From the NCBI RefSeq assembly GCF_030936135.1, contig NC_082603.1, positions 35,568,329-35,632,328 on the forward strand: a DNA stretch of 64,000 bases. Direction: 5' to 3'. A program made the translations under genes and the position numbers. The stretch is from Gavia stellata. Taxonomy: Eukaryota; Chordata; Aves; Gaviiformes; Gaviidae. This document shows positions 1 to 28,960 of the stretch, in pieces; positions within the stretch are counted from its first letter, which is position 1, and each line of letters begins with the position of its first letter. The notes under the pieces were generated by a model that did no database searches, had not been told where the DNA came from, and saw nothing but the letters and a program-made list of their open reading frames with translations.

Positions 1-1952
1 GGCTGCACTCAATTTACAGACACAGCCAGCATTTGTTTTATCAGACCACCAAGAGTTTAACGTTCTACAGGGCTTGGCTTTTCTGCACACAACTGCACAC
101 TAAAAACGGGACTGAATTATAAACTATAACTGTTACTGGAAGTTCTTCCTCCCCACTGTCACTTCCGTATCATGTACTAGGATTCTTCTGGCTTATTTCT
201 GAGTGTAATTGTAAGCTGAAGTTATCTACCCCAAATAACTCACAATTCAAATATGTAAACAAGTGACAGATGGATTCAGGCAGAAAGAAAACAATAACAA
301 GGAAATACTAGTCAGGCCTTTGGTATGTCAAGACATCAAGGGTTTTGTTGTTGGGGTTCTTCTGAAAACTTAATAGCAAAGGAACACTTAAAGTACAAAC
401 TTGGAAGAAGGTAATGAGACAGAAATCCCCAAAACGTTCCTACCATAAACAGCATCGAGAAAGCAGAAGGATGTTAATTTGAAGTTTTTTTATATATATA
501 TATATATGCATGTGCATGTACATATATAAAAAAAAGGATAGTATCAATGTTTGTGATGGACATTGAAGATGATAGTGCAGCAAAGAAGGATCAGGAAATG
601 CCTTCAAAGTAAAGATATTAAGCTTATGATGACGAGTTATTTGAGGAGGAGTTGGAAGAGGTGAAGGGGAGAAGTCAGCAGAAGGAATACACCGAGTGAG
701 AAAATTTCTTCCCAAGTCTGTTGCTTTCATTCTACCAGTATTTGCTGCTACATTTGGAACGAAGATGACAGGATAAATATATCTGTAGCTATATTTATAA
801 CAACGTACTTAGAAAAATGTTATGACAGTTGTAAGAAATACACCTCCCAGTCTTAACTGGGAAACCTGAGCTGTGTATTACTCCGCATACATTAGTTTGT
901 GTTTCAGAGTGCCTAATGTTATCATAAACATGGCTTTTAATTTCCAGTTACATTATTCTTCCCATTGTACCAATCCCAAAGATTGCTCTACCTTAACGTT
1001 CCTTTTTATTTTAGGTAACACAATTAGGTAAAACAAAAGGAACATTTATCTCTTAATCAGAAAAAGAACGTAACTGTACTCTTTAATCACAACTTCTCCA
1101 GATACCACATACGGTATAACTTAGCATTCTCCAGCAGAAAACATATCATGTTACTCTTGAAATAGGTAGGAAACAGGGAGATAAAAACTAACCATGGAAC
1201 TTAAGCTGACTTGACAGGCTCATTTAGTTTTTAGTAATGTAAAATATTCCCCAAATTAAACATATTAGTTTAAAATGTCCTAGCAAGATTTTAAATATTT
1301 ATGCACTACAGAGTGGCATGAGGATCGTAGTTCTGCCTCTGCTACTGCCACTTCTATGTCCAAAGCAAGCTTGCAGAGGAGCAGGGAACAAGATTTTGGC
1401 TCTTTCAAATCCCAGAACTAAAGCATTTTTAAAAAAAAAAAAAACTTTTGTTTTGTTTTTAGCCTGAGGAAAAATCAAAGATAGTTCCACCAACAGCCAA
1501 AGGAGCCACTCCTGAGTGCGCCCGTCATCTCCGAAAGCAAACAGGTGACAGTTCAGACACTTTAAAAAAAAAAACTACTTTTTTTTTTTAATGAAACAGG
1601 TTTTTGGACATGAAGCACCAGCCGGCAAGAGGGAGCTCTCCCAGCATTACGCCGCTTCAAAGCCGGTACCGTGCTCACTCACATCACGAGCGCCCCACGC
1701 ACCTTCCCCGCGTGCGGCCGCGCTACTCCGCAGACCCCGCTGCCACTGCCACCCGCAACTGCCCGGGCCCCGGGGAGGAGCAGCGGCCGTTTTCACAACA
1801 CAGAGGCGCGGGCTCCGGCCGAGGGCGAAGAGGCGGCGGCTCCCGCGGAGCCCGGGGGAGCTCCCCGCGGCGCGGCGGGCGAAGCGGCCGCCGCCTCCCG
1901 CAGGCCGGGCACCAGGCCCGCGCCGCTGCCCCCCGCCGCCCCGGCCGCTCAC
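1..1952 (-). other. ANKRD13C: ANKRD13C intron 1 (partial, leaves the window)
   Basis: This is the start of the first intron of ANKRD13C, read on the minus strand from the GT donor at 1952-1951 to the left edge. The second coding exon of the family should continue the first ankyrin repeat with a Thr-Pro-Leu-His-Leu-Ala type motif. I found no such reading frame on the minus strand, so that exon lies outside the window. Contents are mostly AT-rich sequence: a TA-rich simple repeat near 490-530, A-runs at about 1431-1444 and 1564-1574, and a GC-rich end inside the CpG island from about 1690. Confidence 0.7.
490..530. repeat. TA-rich simple repeat
   Basis: A T-run followed by alternating TA dinucleotides, then TGCATG and ACATATATA units and an A-run. 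It is low-complexity sequence inside ANKRD13C intron 1, with no sign of function. Confidence 0.7.
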
Positions 1953-2304
1953 CGTGACTGTCCTTCTGGCCGATGCCCTGGGTGCGGATGAGGGCCGAGA
2001 GCCGCCTCACGTCCCCCTTGAAGACGCACTCGTGCACGGGGAAGTGCGCCGGGCACTTGTCGGGCTCGGCGGGCGGGCCCGTCCCGCCGGCCGCCGGCCC
2101 CCCCTTCAGCGGCAGCCGGTGGTGGTGGTTGCTGAAGATGCGGTGGCCCCCGGCCCGGCCGCCCTTGCCGCTGCTCCCGCGCCCCCCGGTGAAGATGCCT
2201 CCGGGCGCGGCGGCCGCCTCCTCCTCGCCGGGCGCCAGCAGGTCCCCGTCCTCCTTGCTGGGCTTGTGGTCCCTGCGCAGCGAGCGCAGCTTCTCTCCGG
2301 TCAT
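1953..2304 (-). CDS. ANKRD13C: ANKRD13C, first coding exon (N-terminus of ankyrin repeat domain-containing protein 13C)
   Basis: The exon encodes 117 complete codons plus the first base of a glycine codon. It opens with MTGEKLRSLRRDHKPSKE, nearly identical to the mammalian N-terminus. An acidic/Ala/Gly segment (about residues 20-52), an IFSNHHHRLPLK block (56-67) and a short Gly/Pro linker follow. The first ankyrin repeat then starts at CPAHFPVHECVFKGDVRRLS (84-103) and runs to GQKDSHG. The minus strand reads CACG|GTGAGC at the end, giving a good donor and a phase-1 intron. The low-complexity linker between the His-rich block and the repeat is roughly 30 residues shorter than I recall for the human protein. 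In mammals ANKRD13C sits at the ER membrane and regulates folding and trafficking of GPCRs. The remaining exons lie left of the window. The gene is head-to-head with CTH. Confidence 0.93.
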
Positions 2305-2491
2305 CGCCAGCGGCGGCCCCGCGGGCGGCGGGGCCCCGCCGGGAAGGCTCGCCGCAGCCGGAGGGTCGACGCGCTCAGAGCCGCGGCGGCGAGTCCCGTC
2401 CCGTCGGCATCCCCCGCCAGAAGCACCCGGAGCCCGCCGCGCCGAGGAGCCGCCCGCCCGCCCGCGGGGGCCCGCTCAACGGCGCGCCGCC

Positions 2492-2503
2492 GCCGCCATC
2501 TTG
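2492..2503 (-). promoter_or_regulatory. YY1-type motif near the ANKRD13C start site
   Basis: The minus strand reads CAAGATGGCGGC, a match to the well-known YY1 consensus, placed 188-199 bases before the ANKRD13C start codon in the direction of transcription. The match is seen directly. Binding is inferred. Confidence 0.55.
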
Positions 2504-2790
2504 GCCGACTGCTCCCGCGAGAGGCGCGGCGCGGGGCGAGAACTGCCGCCGGCACCGCGAGACTGCGCGGAGGGCGGGAGGCGGCGGCGCGGCGGGCTGC
2601 CCCCGCGGCTGAGGCGGCGGGGCCCGGGACCGCCCCTCGCTCGGCTCGGCGGGCGCCCTGGGGCCCGGCGCTTACACAAGCGGGCTCTCGGCGGGGGCGG
2701 GAGCCCGCGGGCGGCCGCCGCGGCGGCGAAGGCCGAGCCAGCGCTCGGGGTACCGCGGGCAGCCCCTGGCTGGGCGGCTGTGCTGGCTCT

Positions 2791-5700
2791 TTAGGCTGGG
2801 GCTCGGGTGTATGCTTCGCGGGATTTACGCACACGCTAATGTATCTGCGGCAGGAGTACCTCTGGCATTTCTAGGGAAACAGCTCCTTGCGCCGGCAGAA
2901 AGGGCCTGCTGTTGTCTCACGGGGACAGGCAGAGGGAATACCTTGTGGGCCAGGAGCTCGCCATTCTTCCCTGAGGTGACTGCATTTCACAGAGGGCTGC
3001 GCCTTCCTGCAGACCTTGCATCCCGTAGCCTTGGACCGTTGCCGCTGCCACAGCACAGGCTCTGCCTGTTGGGAAGTGCCTCTGGCTACCCGGGCTTATC
3101 TCAGCCTGCCGAGGGAGAGACGCAGCGTCTCTGGTGCTGCGTATCACGAGGGAAGGACACAGACTGCAAAAATGTGTGGTGACTCCTATGGCCTCCCCTT
3201 GGATTCCTTTGTAAAGTGGCAAGGTGGATCCAGGAGCGTTTTGGTTTGAGGTTTAGTTACGCAACTGTGTAGATGACAGCGTATGTTCTGTACGTTGCTG
3301 CGTGCCGGAGGTGTAAACAAAGCACACAACAAGGAAATAAATGAAATGAGCCAATTCCCCTCGTTTGCTAAGAGAACAGAAGCACTGGGTTACTTCCCGG
3401 GTCAGGAAAGGTCAAGGGCTTTCTCCACACGATCTCAAATCAGCACTCGTGCGCCTCTTCCGCTGCTCCTTCCGTGAATCCCCTTGTGAGCCAAGGAAAA
3501 GAAACGGGCTGCTAATGCTGTTCTGAACAAAACGTCACCCAGTCGCTTCACTATTCATCCACGCGCCTCGTTTGCGTGGCTCTCTCGTTCACCGAGGGAA
3601 AGGGAAATAGAAGGGAAAGACCCAGCGTGGTACATGACTGTGAAACAAGAAGTTACCTGGAGAATGGCGGGATCTGTACCAGTTGTCTTCCTCAAAAGCA
3701 CATGCAGGAAAAGGGAAAGGTGAGGCAGTCATCCTGCCCTTATGTCAGTCCTTGTAGATGCATTATCGTCTTACAAAGTAACTGCGTTCAGAGCTTCCAG
3801 ATTTCCCGCAGGAGCTCCTTCTTCAGCACTAGTTCTGCGAGTATCTACTTACAATAGTGGAATGAATCATTTAAAAAAATTATGAAGTGTCAAATTCCAG
3901 GTAAACTGGATGTTTTACTAATGCTTCCAGGGGAAACAACCTACACGTTGTCAGGAAGATTAGATCTGCTGTGATAAAAGAACTACCTTTCTGGGTGACC
4001 TCTTTCTTCACCCAATTTGCATCATCTCCTCTCATACTAAGTGGCTAAGAAGAATTCTAGGCAGAGATGGGAACTATGAAATACGATTTCTGTGCCTGCT
4101 GTCTTCAAAGTGACAGCACAGCTGCTTCCCGCACAGCTATTTACAATTCTAATCGGAATTTTAAATAATTCTAGGGAGAAAAAAAGGTCACCTTTGCTCT
4201 ATACTCCATTGATCTTTCCAACAAGATTTTTCTGTCTCTTCTTGTTTTTAGAGAAAATTAAAACCCATTTACAAAGAGAATTTGAGAGGTTGACACTGTC
4301 AGCAATTCTGGTGTCTCTTGTCCGTTCTCCAGCGCTGCACAAGAGGCTGTTTGCCCCGGTGCCCTGCTGGAAAGATGTAGGGTGATCGCTAGTCTTGTGG
4401 AGGAGATGTACTAGCTCAGGTTCTAGCTGATGTTGGAAGCTTCATGTTGCATTTGTAATTACTGTAAGCCAGCTAAGGGGAGACAGAGGCATGAAGTCAC
4501 TGTTTACCAGCTTATTATGGAGTCCCTGATTCAATCCAGAAATAGAATAAATGCATTACTAATGGGAACTCCTCTGTGAAAACTGGTGTTTGTAGTGAAT
4601 CCAGATGTCTTCCTGTGCTAGGGCGGTACTGCGTCATTATTATACACCTACAAATTCTTGAGAATGGTTTTTTTTTTTTTACCATCTAACAACAGAACTT
4701 TGTCTTGTTTATATTCTCCATCTTCTTAAATTACTTAAATTGCTCTCTTCCAAGCATTAGGTGATTTAGATAAAAGCAGGATCAGATATTGTGGCAATGC
4801 GGAACTGCATTTTCTACAGTTTCTGGGCTGTGAGTCTATGGAAACTTCACTTACGGAACTCCTCGTGTAGGAACTAAATAATGGAGGAGTAATTGCTCAC
4901 GGGTGTATTCCTCCAGAAGGAATGCTGACGTTTTTAGTATATAAATAAATAGGTCAAAAAGGAAGGAATAAAAGACTAAATTTGTACAAAACCCAAAGGT
5001 AGGCAGTGAATGAAAATTATATACTGGAAGTGTGCATCTGCATTTATTTTAGCTGTAAGTCTAACAGTAACATTTAAACTCACGAAGAGTACCTAATAGA
5101 ATATTAAAAGCACCCGCATATAGAGAAATGCTCTCCGGTTGCCTTTTTCCTAACTTCCACAAGGCAAAACAAAAATAAATGAGGTTCTGGAGGACAGTGA
5201 ATGAAATTTGCCAGCTCTGGAGAAATTAACTTCTGCTTCTCCTGGGCATTCAGAATGACTGGCTTGAGAGGTGCTAGAGAGCAGTACATTTTTCAAAGTG
5301 ACAAAGAACATTTAAGGAAATTAAACTTAATGGGAAAAAGTAGGTCAGAAATTTTAAGACCTCGTAGCCTCAATGGCTTCTGTTCAAGTGGAAGTATTAA
5401 TTCTCCTTTCCTTTCAGCTGGTGCTGTTCTGAAGCACTTCAGAAATTTTTATATCTCCTTAAAAAGAAAAAACTACAAGCTATTCACTCGGGTTGCTCAG
5501 ACTAATCCACGGGACGAGCATCTGCAGAGTTCCTTTTTGTAACTACTCAAGTCAAGTGCTTCAGCAGTCAGTTGTGGGGATATTGGGGTGAGGATCAGTG
5601 TCCGTGAAAGGAGCAATAGCACCAAAGAACTGTATTCTTACGGACAGGACAACCTCCTCCAGAAGTAGTCACAAGAGACTATTGTGGGCTACACAGATAA

Positions 5701-6190
5701 CCACAACGTGAAACTGGAGGTAGAGGAAGAAATTTTGTATGACAAGGAAGTAATTCTGTTTTCCCCTTTGTGTCAGCTCGACTGTTCTGGATTTCATAAT
5801 ACAAATTACTGTAAAAGGAAAACAGACCCTTTACGATGCTGCCTGAGATTCGCTGGCCACCTGAAACTTTGTGACGTGGTGCCCTGGCAGTACGGTGGGT
5901 TCAAAGCAAAGCTTAGCCCCAGGGATTTATGTAGACATTTTCAACAGGCTGATGGGAAAGAGATTTGTCGCCAGAGGGTTAAATTCCTCCGTCCGAAATT
6001 TCAGCTTTCTACTATGTGCTGAGGCTGAAAAACGGGCTCGAGAACAATCCCTGTATTTCTTCCATGTAGATCCAGTTTTGCTCTAAATTTACCTGCAAAT
6101 GGTATGAAAATTCTTTCAAACTCAGCGTGAAACGCAAGAGAAGAGGGTGTTGGCATTAGGAAAAGCTCCCGGACCGTACCCGTCTCGGTT
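2791..6190. other. Intergenic region between ANKRD13C and CTH
   Basis: No coding exon, RNA gene or clear transposon is recognised. Open frames are short (up to about 120 codons) and resemble no family I know. GC content falls away from the ANKRD13C island, and the middle is AT-rich with a T-run at about 4667-4680. One ATF4-type sequence (TGATGCAAA, minus strand) occurs at 4016-4024. As the gap between two divergent genes, the region may carry enhancers, but nothing in the sequence proves it. Confidence 0.6.
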
Positions 6191-6469
6191 CGGTTGTGTG
6201 ACCTCCCTGGGCCCACTGGCGTACGTGGGGCTGATGGCCTCAGGCGCCGAGACAGGCGGCAGCCGTTCCCCGGGGACCGCTCGGTGGGGCCACCGGGCCC
6301 CCGTCACCTGCCGCCAGGTCCGGCGGCCGCCCCTTGCCGGCTGCCCTACGGGGCGAACGGCTCCCCGCCGTTTGGCCTTCCGCCTCCGGCCAAGGCCACC
6401 GGCTCCCGGGCTGCCAGGCAGCCGCTTCTCTTCTGGCAGGAACGGCTGCTCTCAGGGCCCGAGCCACGC

Positions 6470-6476
6470 TGACTCA
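6470..6476 (+). promoter_or_regulatory. AP-1/NRF2-like element (TGACTCA)
   Basis: TGACTCA within the context GCTGACTCACTGC, 353 bases before the CTH start codon. It is a perfect AP-1 core and resembles half of a Maf recognition element, the class bound by NRF2-sMaf dimers. Mammalian CTH responds to oxidative stress, so the site is plausible. The core is only seven bases long, so chance occurrence is possible. Confidence 0.4.
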
Positions 6477-6828
6477 CTGCCTGACCTGCCCGCGGGCCGC
6501 TCCGGCGGGCCGTGGGCTGGGACGGCGCTGCCGTTACCGCTGCAGGCACCGGGGCGGCGGAGGGGCCCCAGCCCGGCCGCCCGCAGCCGCCGCCGGGACG
6601 GGCCGCGCTGGGGTGCGGCGGCGCCCCCCGGCGGGCGGGCGGGCGGTGCCTCAGCGGCACGTCGCTCCCCGCCCTGCGGCGCGGGCGCTGCCCGGCCCCG
6701 CCCCGCCCCGCCCCAGCCAATGGGGGGCGGCGGCGAGGCCCCGCCCGCGCCGGGCCCCTCGGGGCGGGGCGGGGCGGCAGCGGCGGGTCGGTGGTGCCGG
6801 CGGCGGCGGCGGCAGTCGGAGCGCGGCC

Positions 6829-23432
<16,604 letters not shown>

Positions 23433-24110
23433 CGTTTAAAACCGGAACTTGGAACTGAACGTTGAAATGGCTAAAGAAGATGATGCAGAAAGCTAAATTG
23501 CTGATGATTTTCCTTTGATTTGCCTTTGAGAATTTAAATCTGTTCAATCCAATGCTGGATTCCTGGGGAGTTCTCGGTTTGTGCTGTTACGTTTATTCTG
23601 CTGATGTCTGGCTGTACTTGGACTGTGCACTGTGGCACACAGCCTGCGCTCTCCTGTGCCTCTGTTTCTGTTGCATTGCAATCCTTTGCCTTTGGATTTA
23701 TGGAGTCAATAAGTTGGGTTTGAGAGCAGCCATGATGCACACTCAGGAATATTATCCCGGTTCTCTCAGTGGAGATTAGTGTTTCTTATTTGTCATGCTA
23801 GTGCTGCAGGGGTGTTAGGTGAAAAGGGTTGGTTTCTGTTACTGCTCCTCAGGATGCACAATTAATTTTTCTCATGTCTTCTAATCCAACAGTCCAACTT
23901 AAAAACTTAGAATTTTTTTTTTTTTAATTAGGTTGGAAATATGTTAAATGCTTTTCACTTGTTGATATTTTATGGAGTATTGAAAACGAAGTTAAGTCCA
24001 ATACCTGGTAAACAATAGTAACTTTCTAAAGAGGATTCCTTCCCTTTTTAAAAAAAAATCATGTAATGTTAATTGTGGTAATAAATTGGTTTATAGTTGG
24101 AATGGGAATA
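23433..24110 (+). other. CTH: CTH 3' untranslated region
   Basis: About 680 bases from the stop to the likely cleavage site. It is AT-rich, with T-runs and several ATTTA-like stretches in its second half. The only canonical hexamer before the region ends is AATAAA at 24080-24085, followed by a TG/T-rich tract. The exact cleavage position is inferred. Confidence 0.65.
24080..24085 (+). terminator. CTH: CTH poly(A) signal AATAAA
   Basis: Canonical AATAAA 648 bases after the stop codon. A T/G-rich stretch (TGTATTACTTG) lies 60-70 bases downstream. It is the first AATAAA after the stop, so it is the best candidate for the end of the transcript. Confidence 0.65.
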
Positions 24111-27100
24111 ATTTTAATTAAAATATGCTTTGAATTTCCCTGATGTATTACTTGTTTTAACGTTTGCGTATACTAGTTGTATTCAAAATCAGGTGACAAA
24201 ATGACACTGGATTTGTTTAAATTTTCCTATGGGAAAATGATGTCATTGATGTTTTACTTTTGTCAAGAAAAAAAGATACAAATTCTTATGTATAACATCT
24301 TATCGTGCAGTATTCAGGCAAGGAATATTCAGGTGCTTCAAGGCGCTGCTTGCTTGGGGTAGGTGGCAGGAGCTGCCTGAAGCGCCCTGCAAAGTGTCAT
24401 CTCTGAGCAGACCTCAGCCCTCCTGCCCGCTTCCCCACGGCTTATCTAAATATCTCTGCTGAAGAACCACAGGAGAGGCACAAGTACCATGGGTGTTTGT
24501 TACAAGACGGACTACACAGATCATTCTTGGTAAAAACATTTGGCTTTCCCAAACTAAATGATAATTAGACTCTCTGGGGGTGTCTCTTTCATTTTATTTC
24601 TTTCTCAGATTGAGAGTTGACATGAAATGCGAGTTCGGTGACTTTCACTCGCCAGCTGATTAAAAGCTACCTTAGATTATGGTATGGAACACCCTAACGC
24701 GTGTGCAAGTGAGATGAGAAGGCTGTAGCCGGCTACCAGTTGCTGTGAGCGCCGGAGGTACACTGAGCAGGGATAACTGTCGTCTGCTGTTGCTGTGGGA
24801 GAATTGAGCCCTTGGGGTTCTGCACGGCCGGGGCAGAGGCCGAGTGTGAGATGGAAATGAATGTATTTCATCTAGCCCTCAGAGTGGTTATTCTGAGTCA
24901 TTTTTGATTAGCCTGTCTGTAGAATCAGTGAAATGTTGCAGGTAGCTTTTTATTAACTTCTACTATCTGGATCTGGTTTTGACTCTAAGCATAAGCAGCA
25001 CATCAGTGTCGATTTCTGCGGAAAGGCTTCAGCAAATAGCATTTGCCTGTATGAGTACAGCTTTAAAAGCCTTGGCAAGCTCCAGATTAACTGCATTGGC
25101 ATTTATGCAGGCGCGTGGCGCATCCGTGAGGCTGGTGGCTAAGTCGGAGGGTGGGAAGGGGCTACGGCAGGGGACATGCACCAGCAGACGGACCCGGTGG
25201 GTCAGAGAGCGGTGGTGGATGCCAGCTGTGGTGCGGGCAGCGCACTGAGATCTGGGGCCTGGGTTTGGGACGATAAAGCAGGTCAGAAGTGGTGGGGCTG
25301 CACTTGGTGCAGCAGCGGTAGTGGTGCGGGCATGCTGAACCAGTGTCGCGGTGCATCCGTCTGCCCTCCCTGAGAGGGGAGGCGGCACGGAGGGTGCCTG
25401 TGCGCGTCGGCTTGCAGATAACTGCAGAGCCCTGCCTGCCTTGCATGGTCCAGCACAGCCTCTGAGCTCGGGCAGAGCTTTAAATAGGTAAAGACTTCTA
25501 TTTGCTGTAATTAAAATTGAGACTCTGCTTTCCGTACCGGGTCAATACGGCATTTCGGTGTGAAGTACAGAGTTACAAAGACAATCCTGTCAACCTGTCC
25601 AGGCACTGTGCCTTCGGAGCAGCGAACAATTACATATATCGACACAGAAACAGAATAGTCTTGATTATCTAGAATGATTAAATCCTGGGAAAACTGAGAT
25701 GAAGGTATGCATACCCAACAAACACCTCATTTACTTATTTGCATATGAGTAAATTATGAAAGCATGTGCAAAATGAGTAAGATGCTGTAGGGGATGTAGG
25801 CTGGTGGGTGGTATGAAAATGAGGAGCTCTTGCTGTTTTTCGAAAAGCCCACAACTGGTGATGAAAAGCCTCAAAGACATCGTGGTTGTATTGTGTGAGC
25901 TAGTAACTCTCCCTGCTCTAATGAAAACCATCTTCTCTTCCATGTTAATCTCTCTTTTAAATTGTCATGTTTGTGGTTACAATGTTTTTTGACTAAATAT
26001 CTGATTTAGTTTCTATATTCCCAGTCTGGGTAGTTTTTGTAGTGTCTTCACTAACAAGAAGGTAATGAGCGATGAAAATGGGCAGTTTTAGAAAGGATAA
26101 ACTGAAGAGGAAGCTGTGCCTGTGCCTGTGAGAATTGATGGGGAGATGAGAATGTCCCAGGGACCATATGCACCCTTAGGTGACAGTGATCGGCTGGAAA
26201 CCCCAAATTCCTGCTTGTGCAGAGTGAAGCAATAAAAGGTGAGCTGCTTGCATTTTTCCCCTTCCCAGGAGATCAGGAACCAGAAGTAATTTCTCCATTA
26301 TTCTTTATTCATCTGAATATCCTTGATCAACGTTTCGAAATTAGATCACAAATGCCAAATAAAATTTCACTGAAATGTCGAAGACGGGAGCTGCCATGCT
26401 GAAATGATGCCTGTGGTTGGTTCATGGCTGGGCGCAGAGGGGAGAGCTCAGCCCCGGGAGGCTGAACTGCAGGTCAGGCTGTGGAGGGGACAAGAAATCC
26501 ACACCAACCAGTCCTGGGGCAGGGAGCAGTGGTGGTGATGGGCTGGGTCCTGCTGTCCCGGTACGACCTGCGGTCTTGATGTGGCTCGTTTTGGTGGACC
26601 AGGGGTTGAGCTGACTCCTTCCAGCCTTGCTCCAGCTCAGGAAGTATTTATCTTCTTGCAGTCAAGTCAACAAGTTTTAAGTGTTGCTACGTAAACCAGC
26701 TTTACAATCGGGATACCCTTCCTTCTGCTGAGGTTTTCCCAGGTCTAGCGCACAAACGTGAGCACTCTGTTAACCGCAGTGGTCTTTGCACGGACCACTC
26801 ATGAGGATGATCCTCTGAAGAGCTGCGATTTGAGGGTTGGGGAGACCCACTTGTGTGCTGGATCAGTTGGCCCTGCCGGAGCCGCCAGCCTCTCCAGCCC
26901 AGGCAGGACACTCTCTGCAGCTTGCGACAGGGTCAGTAAGGTTGTTGGGTGTTGTGTGTAACATTTTGGGGTTTGGTTTAGTTTTTCTTGTTCCTCCAAA
27001 ATGTTGGTTACTGGTTACACCAGGTCAGCAGCTAGTAAAAGCCCATCTGTAGAAAGTCTCTCAGATACGTGTGTTTTTCTAGTAACTGTGCAGCCGCTAC

Positions 27101-28100
27101 GTTGTGCAACAAGCACCAGGTCCTGGTGTGGGAACAGTTGGTCTTCAGCTGCTTGCGAAGGCGCGTGAGTGTCTGGTTTCCATCAAAAGAATATCTACCA
27201 TGGGGTGAATAGCTTGTGTGTTTCCTAATTCTTCAGCTACGGCCTTCTGCAGACATGAATTTCCTTTATACCATTTATTTAGGGAAAAGGACAGATGAAA
27301 CCGCCAGCAGCTAAATTCTCAACGAATTGTTCAAAGATTTTCTTAACACACGCAGTATTGGCCTGAAGCTGGCTGTAAGGTTGTCCTCCCCATGACCGGG
27401 GGCTGGCCTCACGTTGGACCTGCCAGAAACTGCTCTCCTTATGGGGAGGGGTTGAAGTGAACGGTGGGAGAATGCAACAAGCTGATAATACATCTGAACA
27501 GAAGACAGTCCTTTGAGATCTCCTCTAAATATCCTTTCTTTCTATGACTTTCCTGGAGTCATCCCATCTGCCCCCTCTCATGGGCCGCCTCCAGATCCAT
27601 CATGTATTTCACATATCACATTCTTTCTGAAGTTAAAAGGATGTGTTTCATCCTTTGATTAGATTTTGCAGATGTGGATTCAGATTGCATTACACTTCAA
27701 GGGGAATTTCTTTTTTATGTTGAGGCCCAGATCACACTTGTATTGAATAAAGATTACACGTGTTCCCTGGAAAATAATTGTATAGCGTTAGGCCTAGAAA
27801 TAAGACCAATTAAACCGCGCCTGTTCTGAGAAACTGCAGCCTGCAAGGTGGCTTAATGGCGTTAGGGGGAGAGGGGAAGTGCTGCGGTGTGGCAGCTCCT
27901 GCACAAAATCCGGCCCTGGGCTTGCAGGTCTGGTCCTTGCCCTGTGAATCTGATGTGCTGCGAATCTGCGTGGTGGGGGATGGCAAAGGCAAAAGGGTCC
28001 TTGTCCTTATACTGGTGGGAATCTGCTGAGGAGAGTGGGCGTCTCGGGAATAAATGAGAGCAGAGTCGGCCTTTGGCACTAAATGCTCTGCTGGCACCAG
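24111..28100. other. Intergenic region downstream of CTH
   Basis: No gene, RNA gene or definite transposon is recognised. A CpG-enriched, GC-rich passage lies at about 25090-25420. Open frames are short, overlap on both strands and match nothing I know. An AATAAA occurs at about 26231-26236 without convincing context. Confidence 0.5.
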
Positions 28101-28109
28101 CCCTTCCTC

Positions 28110-28960
28110 TTCTGTAGTGCACCGACTCGCTGGCCCGGGTCAGAAAGCGAAAGGCAAATGCAAAAGCCCCGCCGGGGCGGGAGAGACGCCTGCTACCAAG
28201 AACGCTGGGCATGCGTTTACGTATTTGCACGGGCGCTGGTGGTATACGCGTTTCACAAGAGTTTCTCCGTTTGGGGTGCCCCACTCGTGGACACGCGCGA
28301 GCAGTCGGGAGCAGAAGCAGGCTGCTCCTCGGCAAGCCTCCGCCCTGCCGGCTGCGAGGAGGGGGTTTCCGCTGGAAAAAGCTAAATCCCAAATCACGGA
28401 GATCGCTTTGTTTTTGCCGCAGGTGCCGCTCCTGCCTTGCCGGCTGCGGGGCTGCGCCCACCTTCCCGCTCTGGCTCATTTGCTCTTTGCTGGGCTTGGC
28501 TGTAAGGGTTAGTGGCCTGCGCTGAAATAAAATGCCACCTGTGCAGCTTCTGCTGAGAAACTTCATTCTAGAGTGTCATTCTAAGCTGTATACAAGGGCG
28601 ATCCCCATCTGGCTGTTCTCTGACTTTTTTACCATCCAGAAGGAGAGGAGGTGCTGCTCTTCCCGTACCAACCGACTGCCTTGCACCCGAGGCAGACGTG
28701 GCTGCGAAACCCCCCTCTGCGGCCAGGAGAGGCGGTTGGGGAAGGGGCTGCGTGGGCTTCTCCATCCCGAATCGCCCGCAGAGGACACCGGGAGCAGCCA
28801 GGGCACGCCGCGGGAGCTGCTGAGCGGTGTGCGACCGGGCGAGCGGTGACATCCTCCGCGGGAGGTTTTGGGACCTTGGTCCCCATCCCTGCAGCGCCGC
28901 GCAGAGGAGAGGCAGCACCTGGCTCCTGGCTCCCAGCGTTATAAATGGCAGGAGTCGGCA
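28110..28960. promoter_or_regulatory. Orphan CpG island
   Basis: Hand counting gives about 33 CpG in the roughly 400 bases at 28120-28500, and more than 20 in 28680-28900. This is close to the number expected from base composition alone and far above bulk vertebrate DNA. No exon of a known gene starts or ends here. Orphan islands often mark promoters of non-coding RNAs or poised enhancers, but no splice or TATA signal settles it. The many overlapping open frames in this interval come from the low stop density of GC-rich sequence. Confidence 0.55.

Larger units (their letters stand above)
1690..2790. promoter_or_regulatory. ANKRD13C: CpG island promoter of ANKRD13C
   Basis: A stretch of about 1.1 kb that is very rich in G+C and CpG. 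It covers the first coding exon of ANKRD13C, its 5' untranslated region and the start of intron 1. No TATA box is evident. A perfect YY1-type element (AAGATGGCGGC on the minus strand) sits about 190 bases upstream of the start codon. Promoters of housekeeping genes often carry YY1 at or just after the transcription start, so the start site is probably near 2500. That placement is inference. Long open frames on all strands here are a by-product of the composition. Confidence 0.8.

Noticed and set aside
1591..2874. 427-codon open frame on the plus strand over the ANKRD13C island
   Set aside because: It is antisense to a confidently recognised exon. Its translation is Arg/Pro/Ala-rich, as expected for a CpG island with few stops.
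28054..28566. Frames of up to 234 codons on both strands at 28 kb
   Set aside because: Several frames are open at once in a CpG-rich stretch, and none shows a motif or repeat typical of protein. The interval is kept only as an orphan island.
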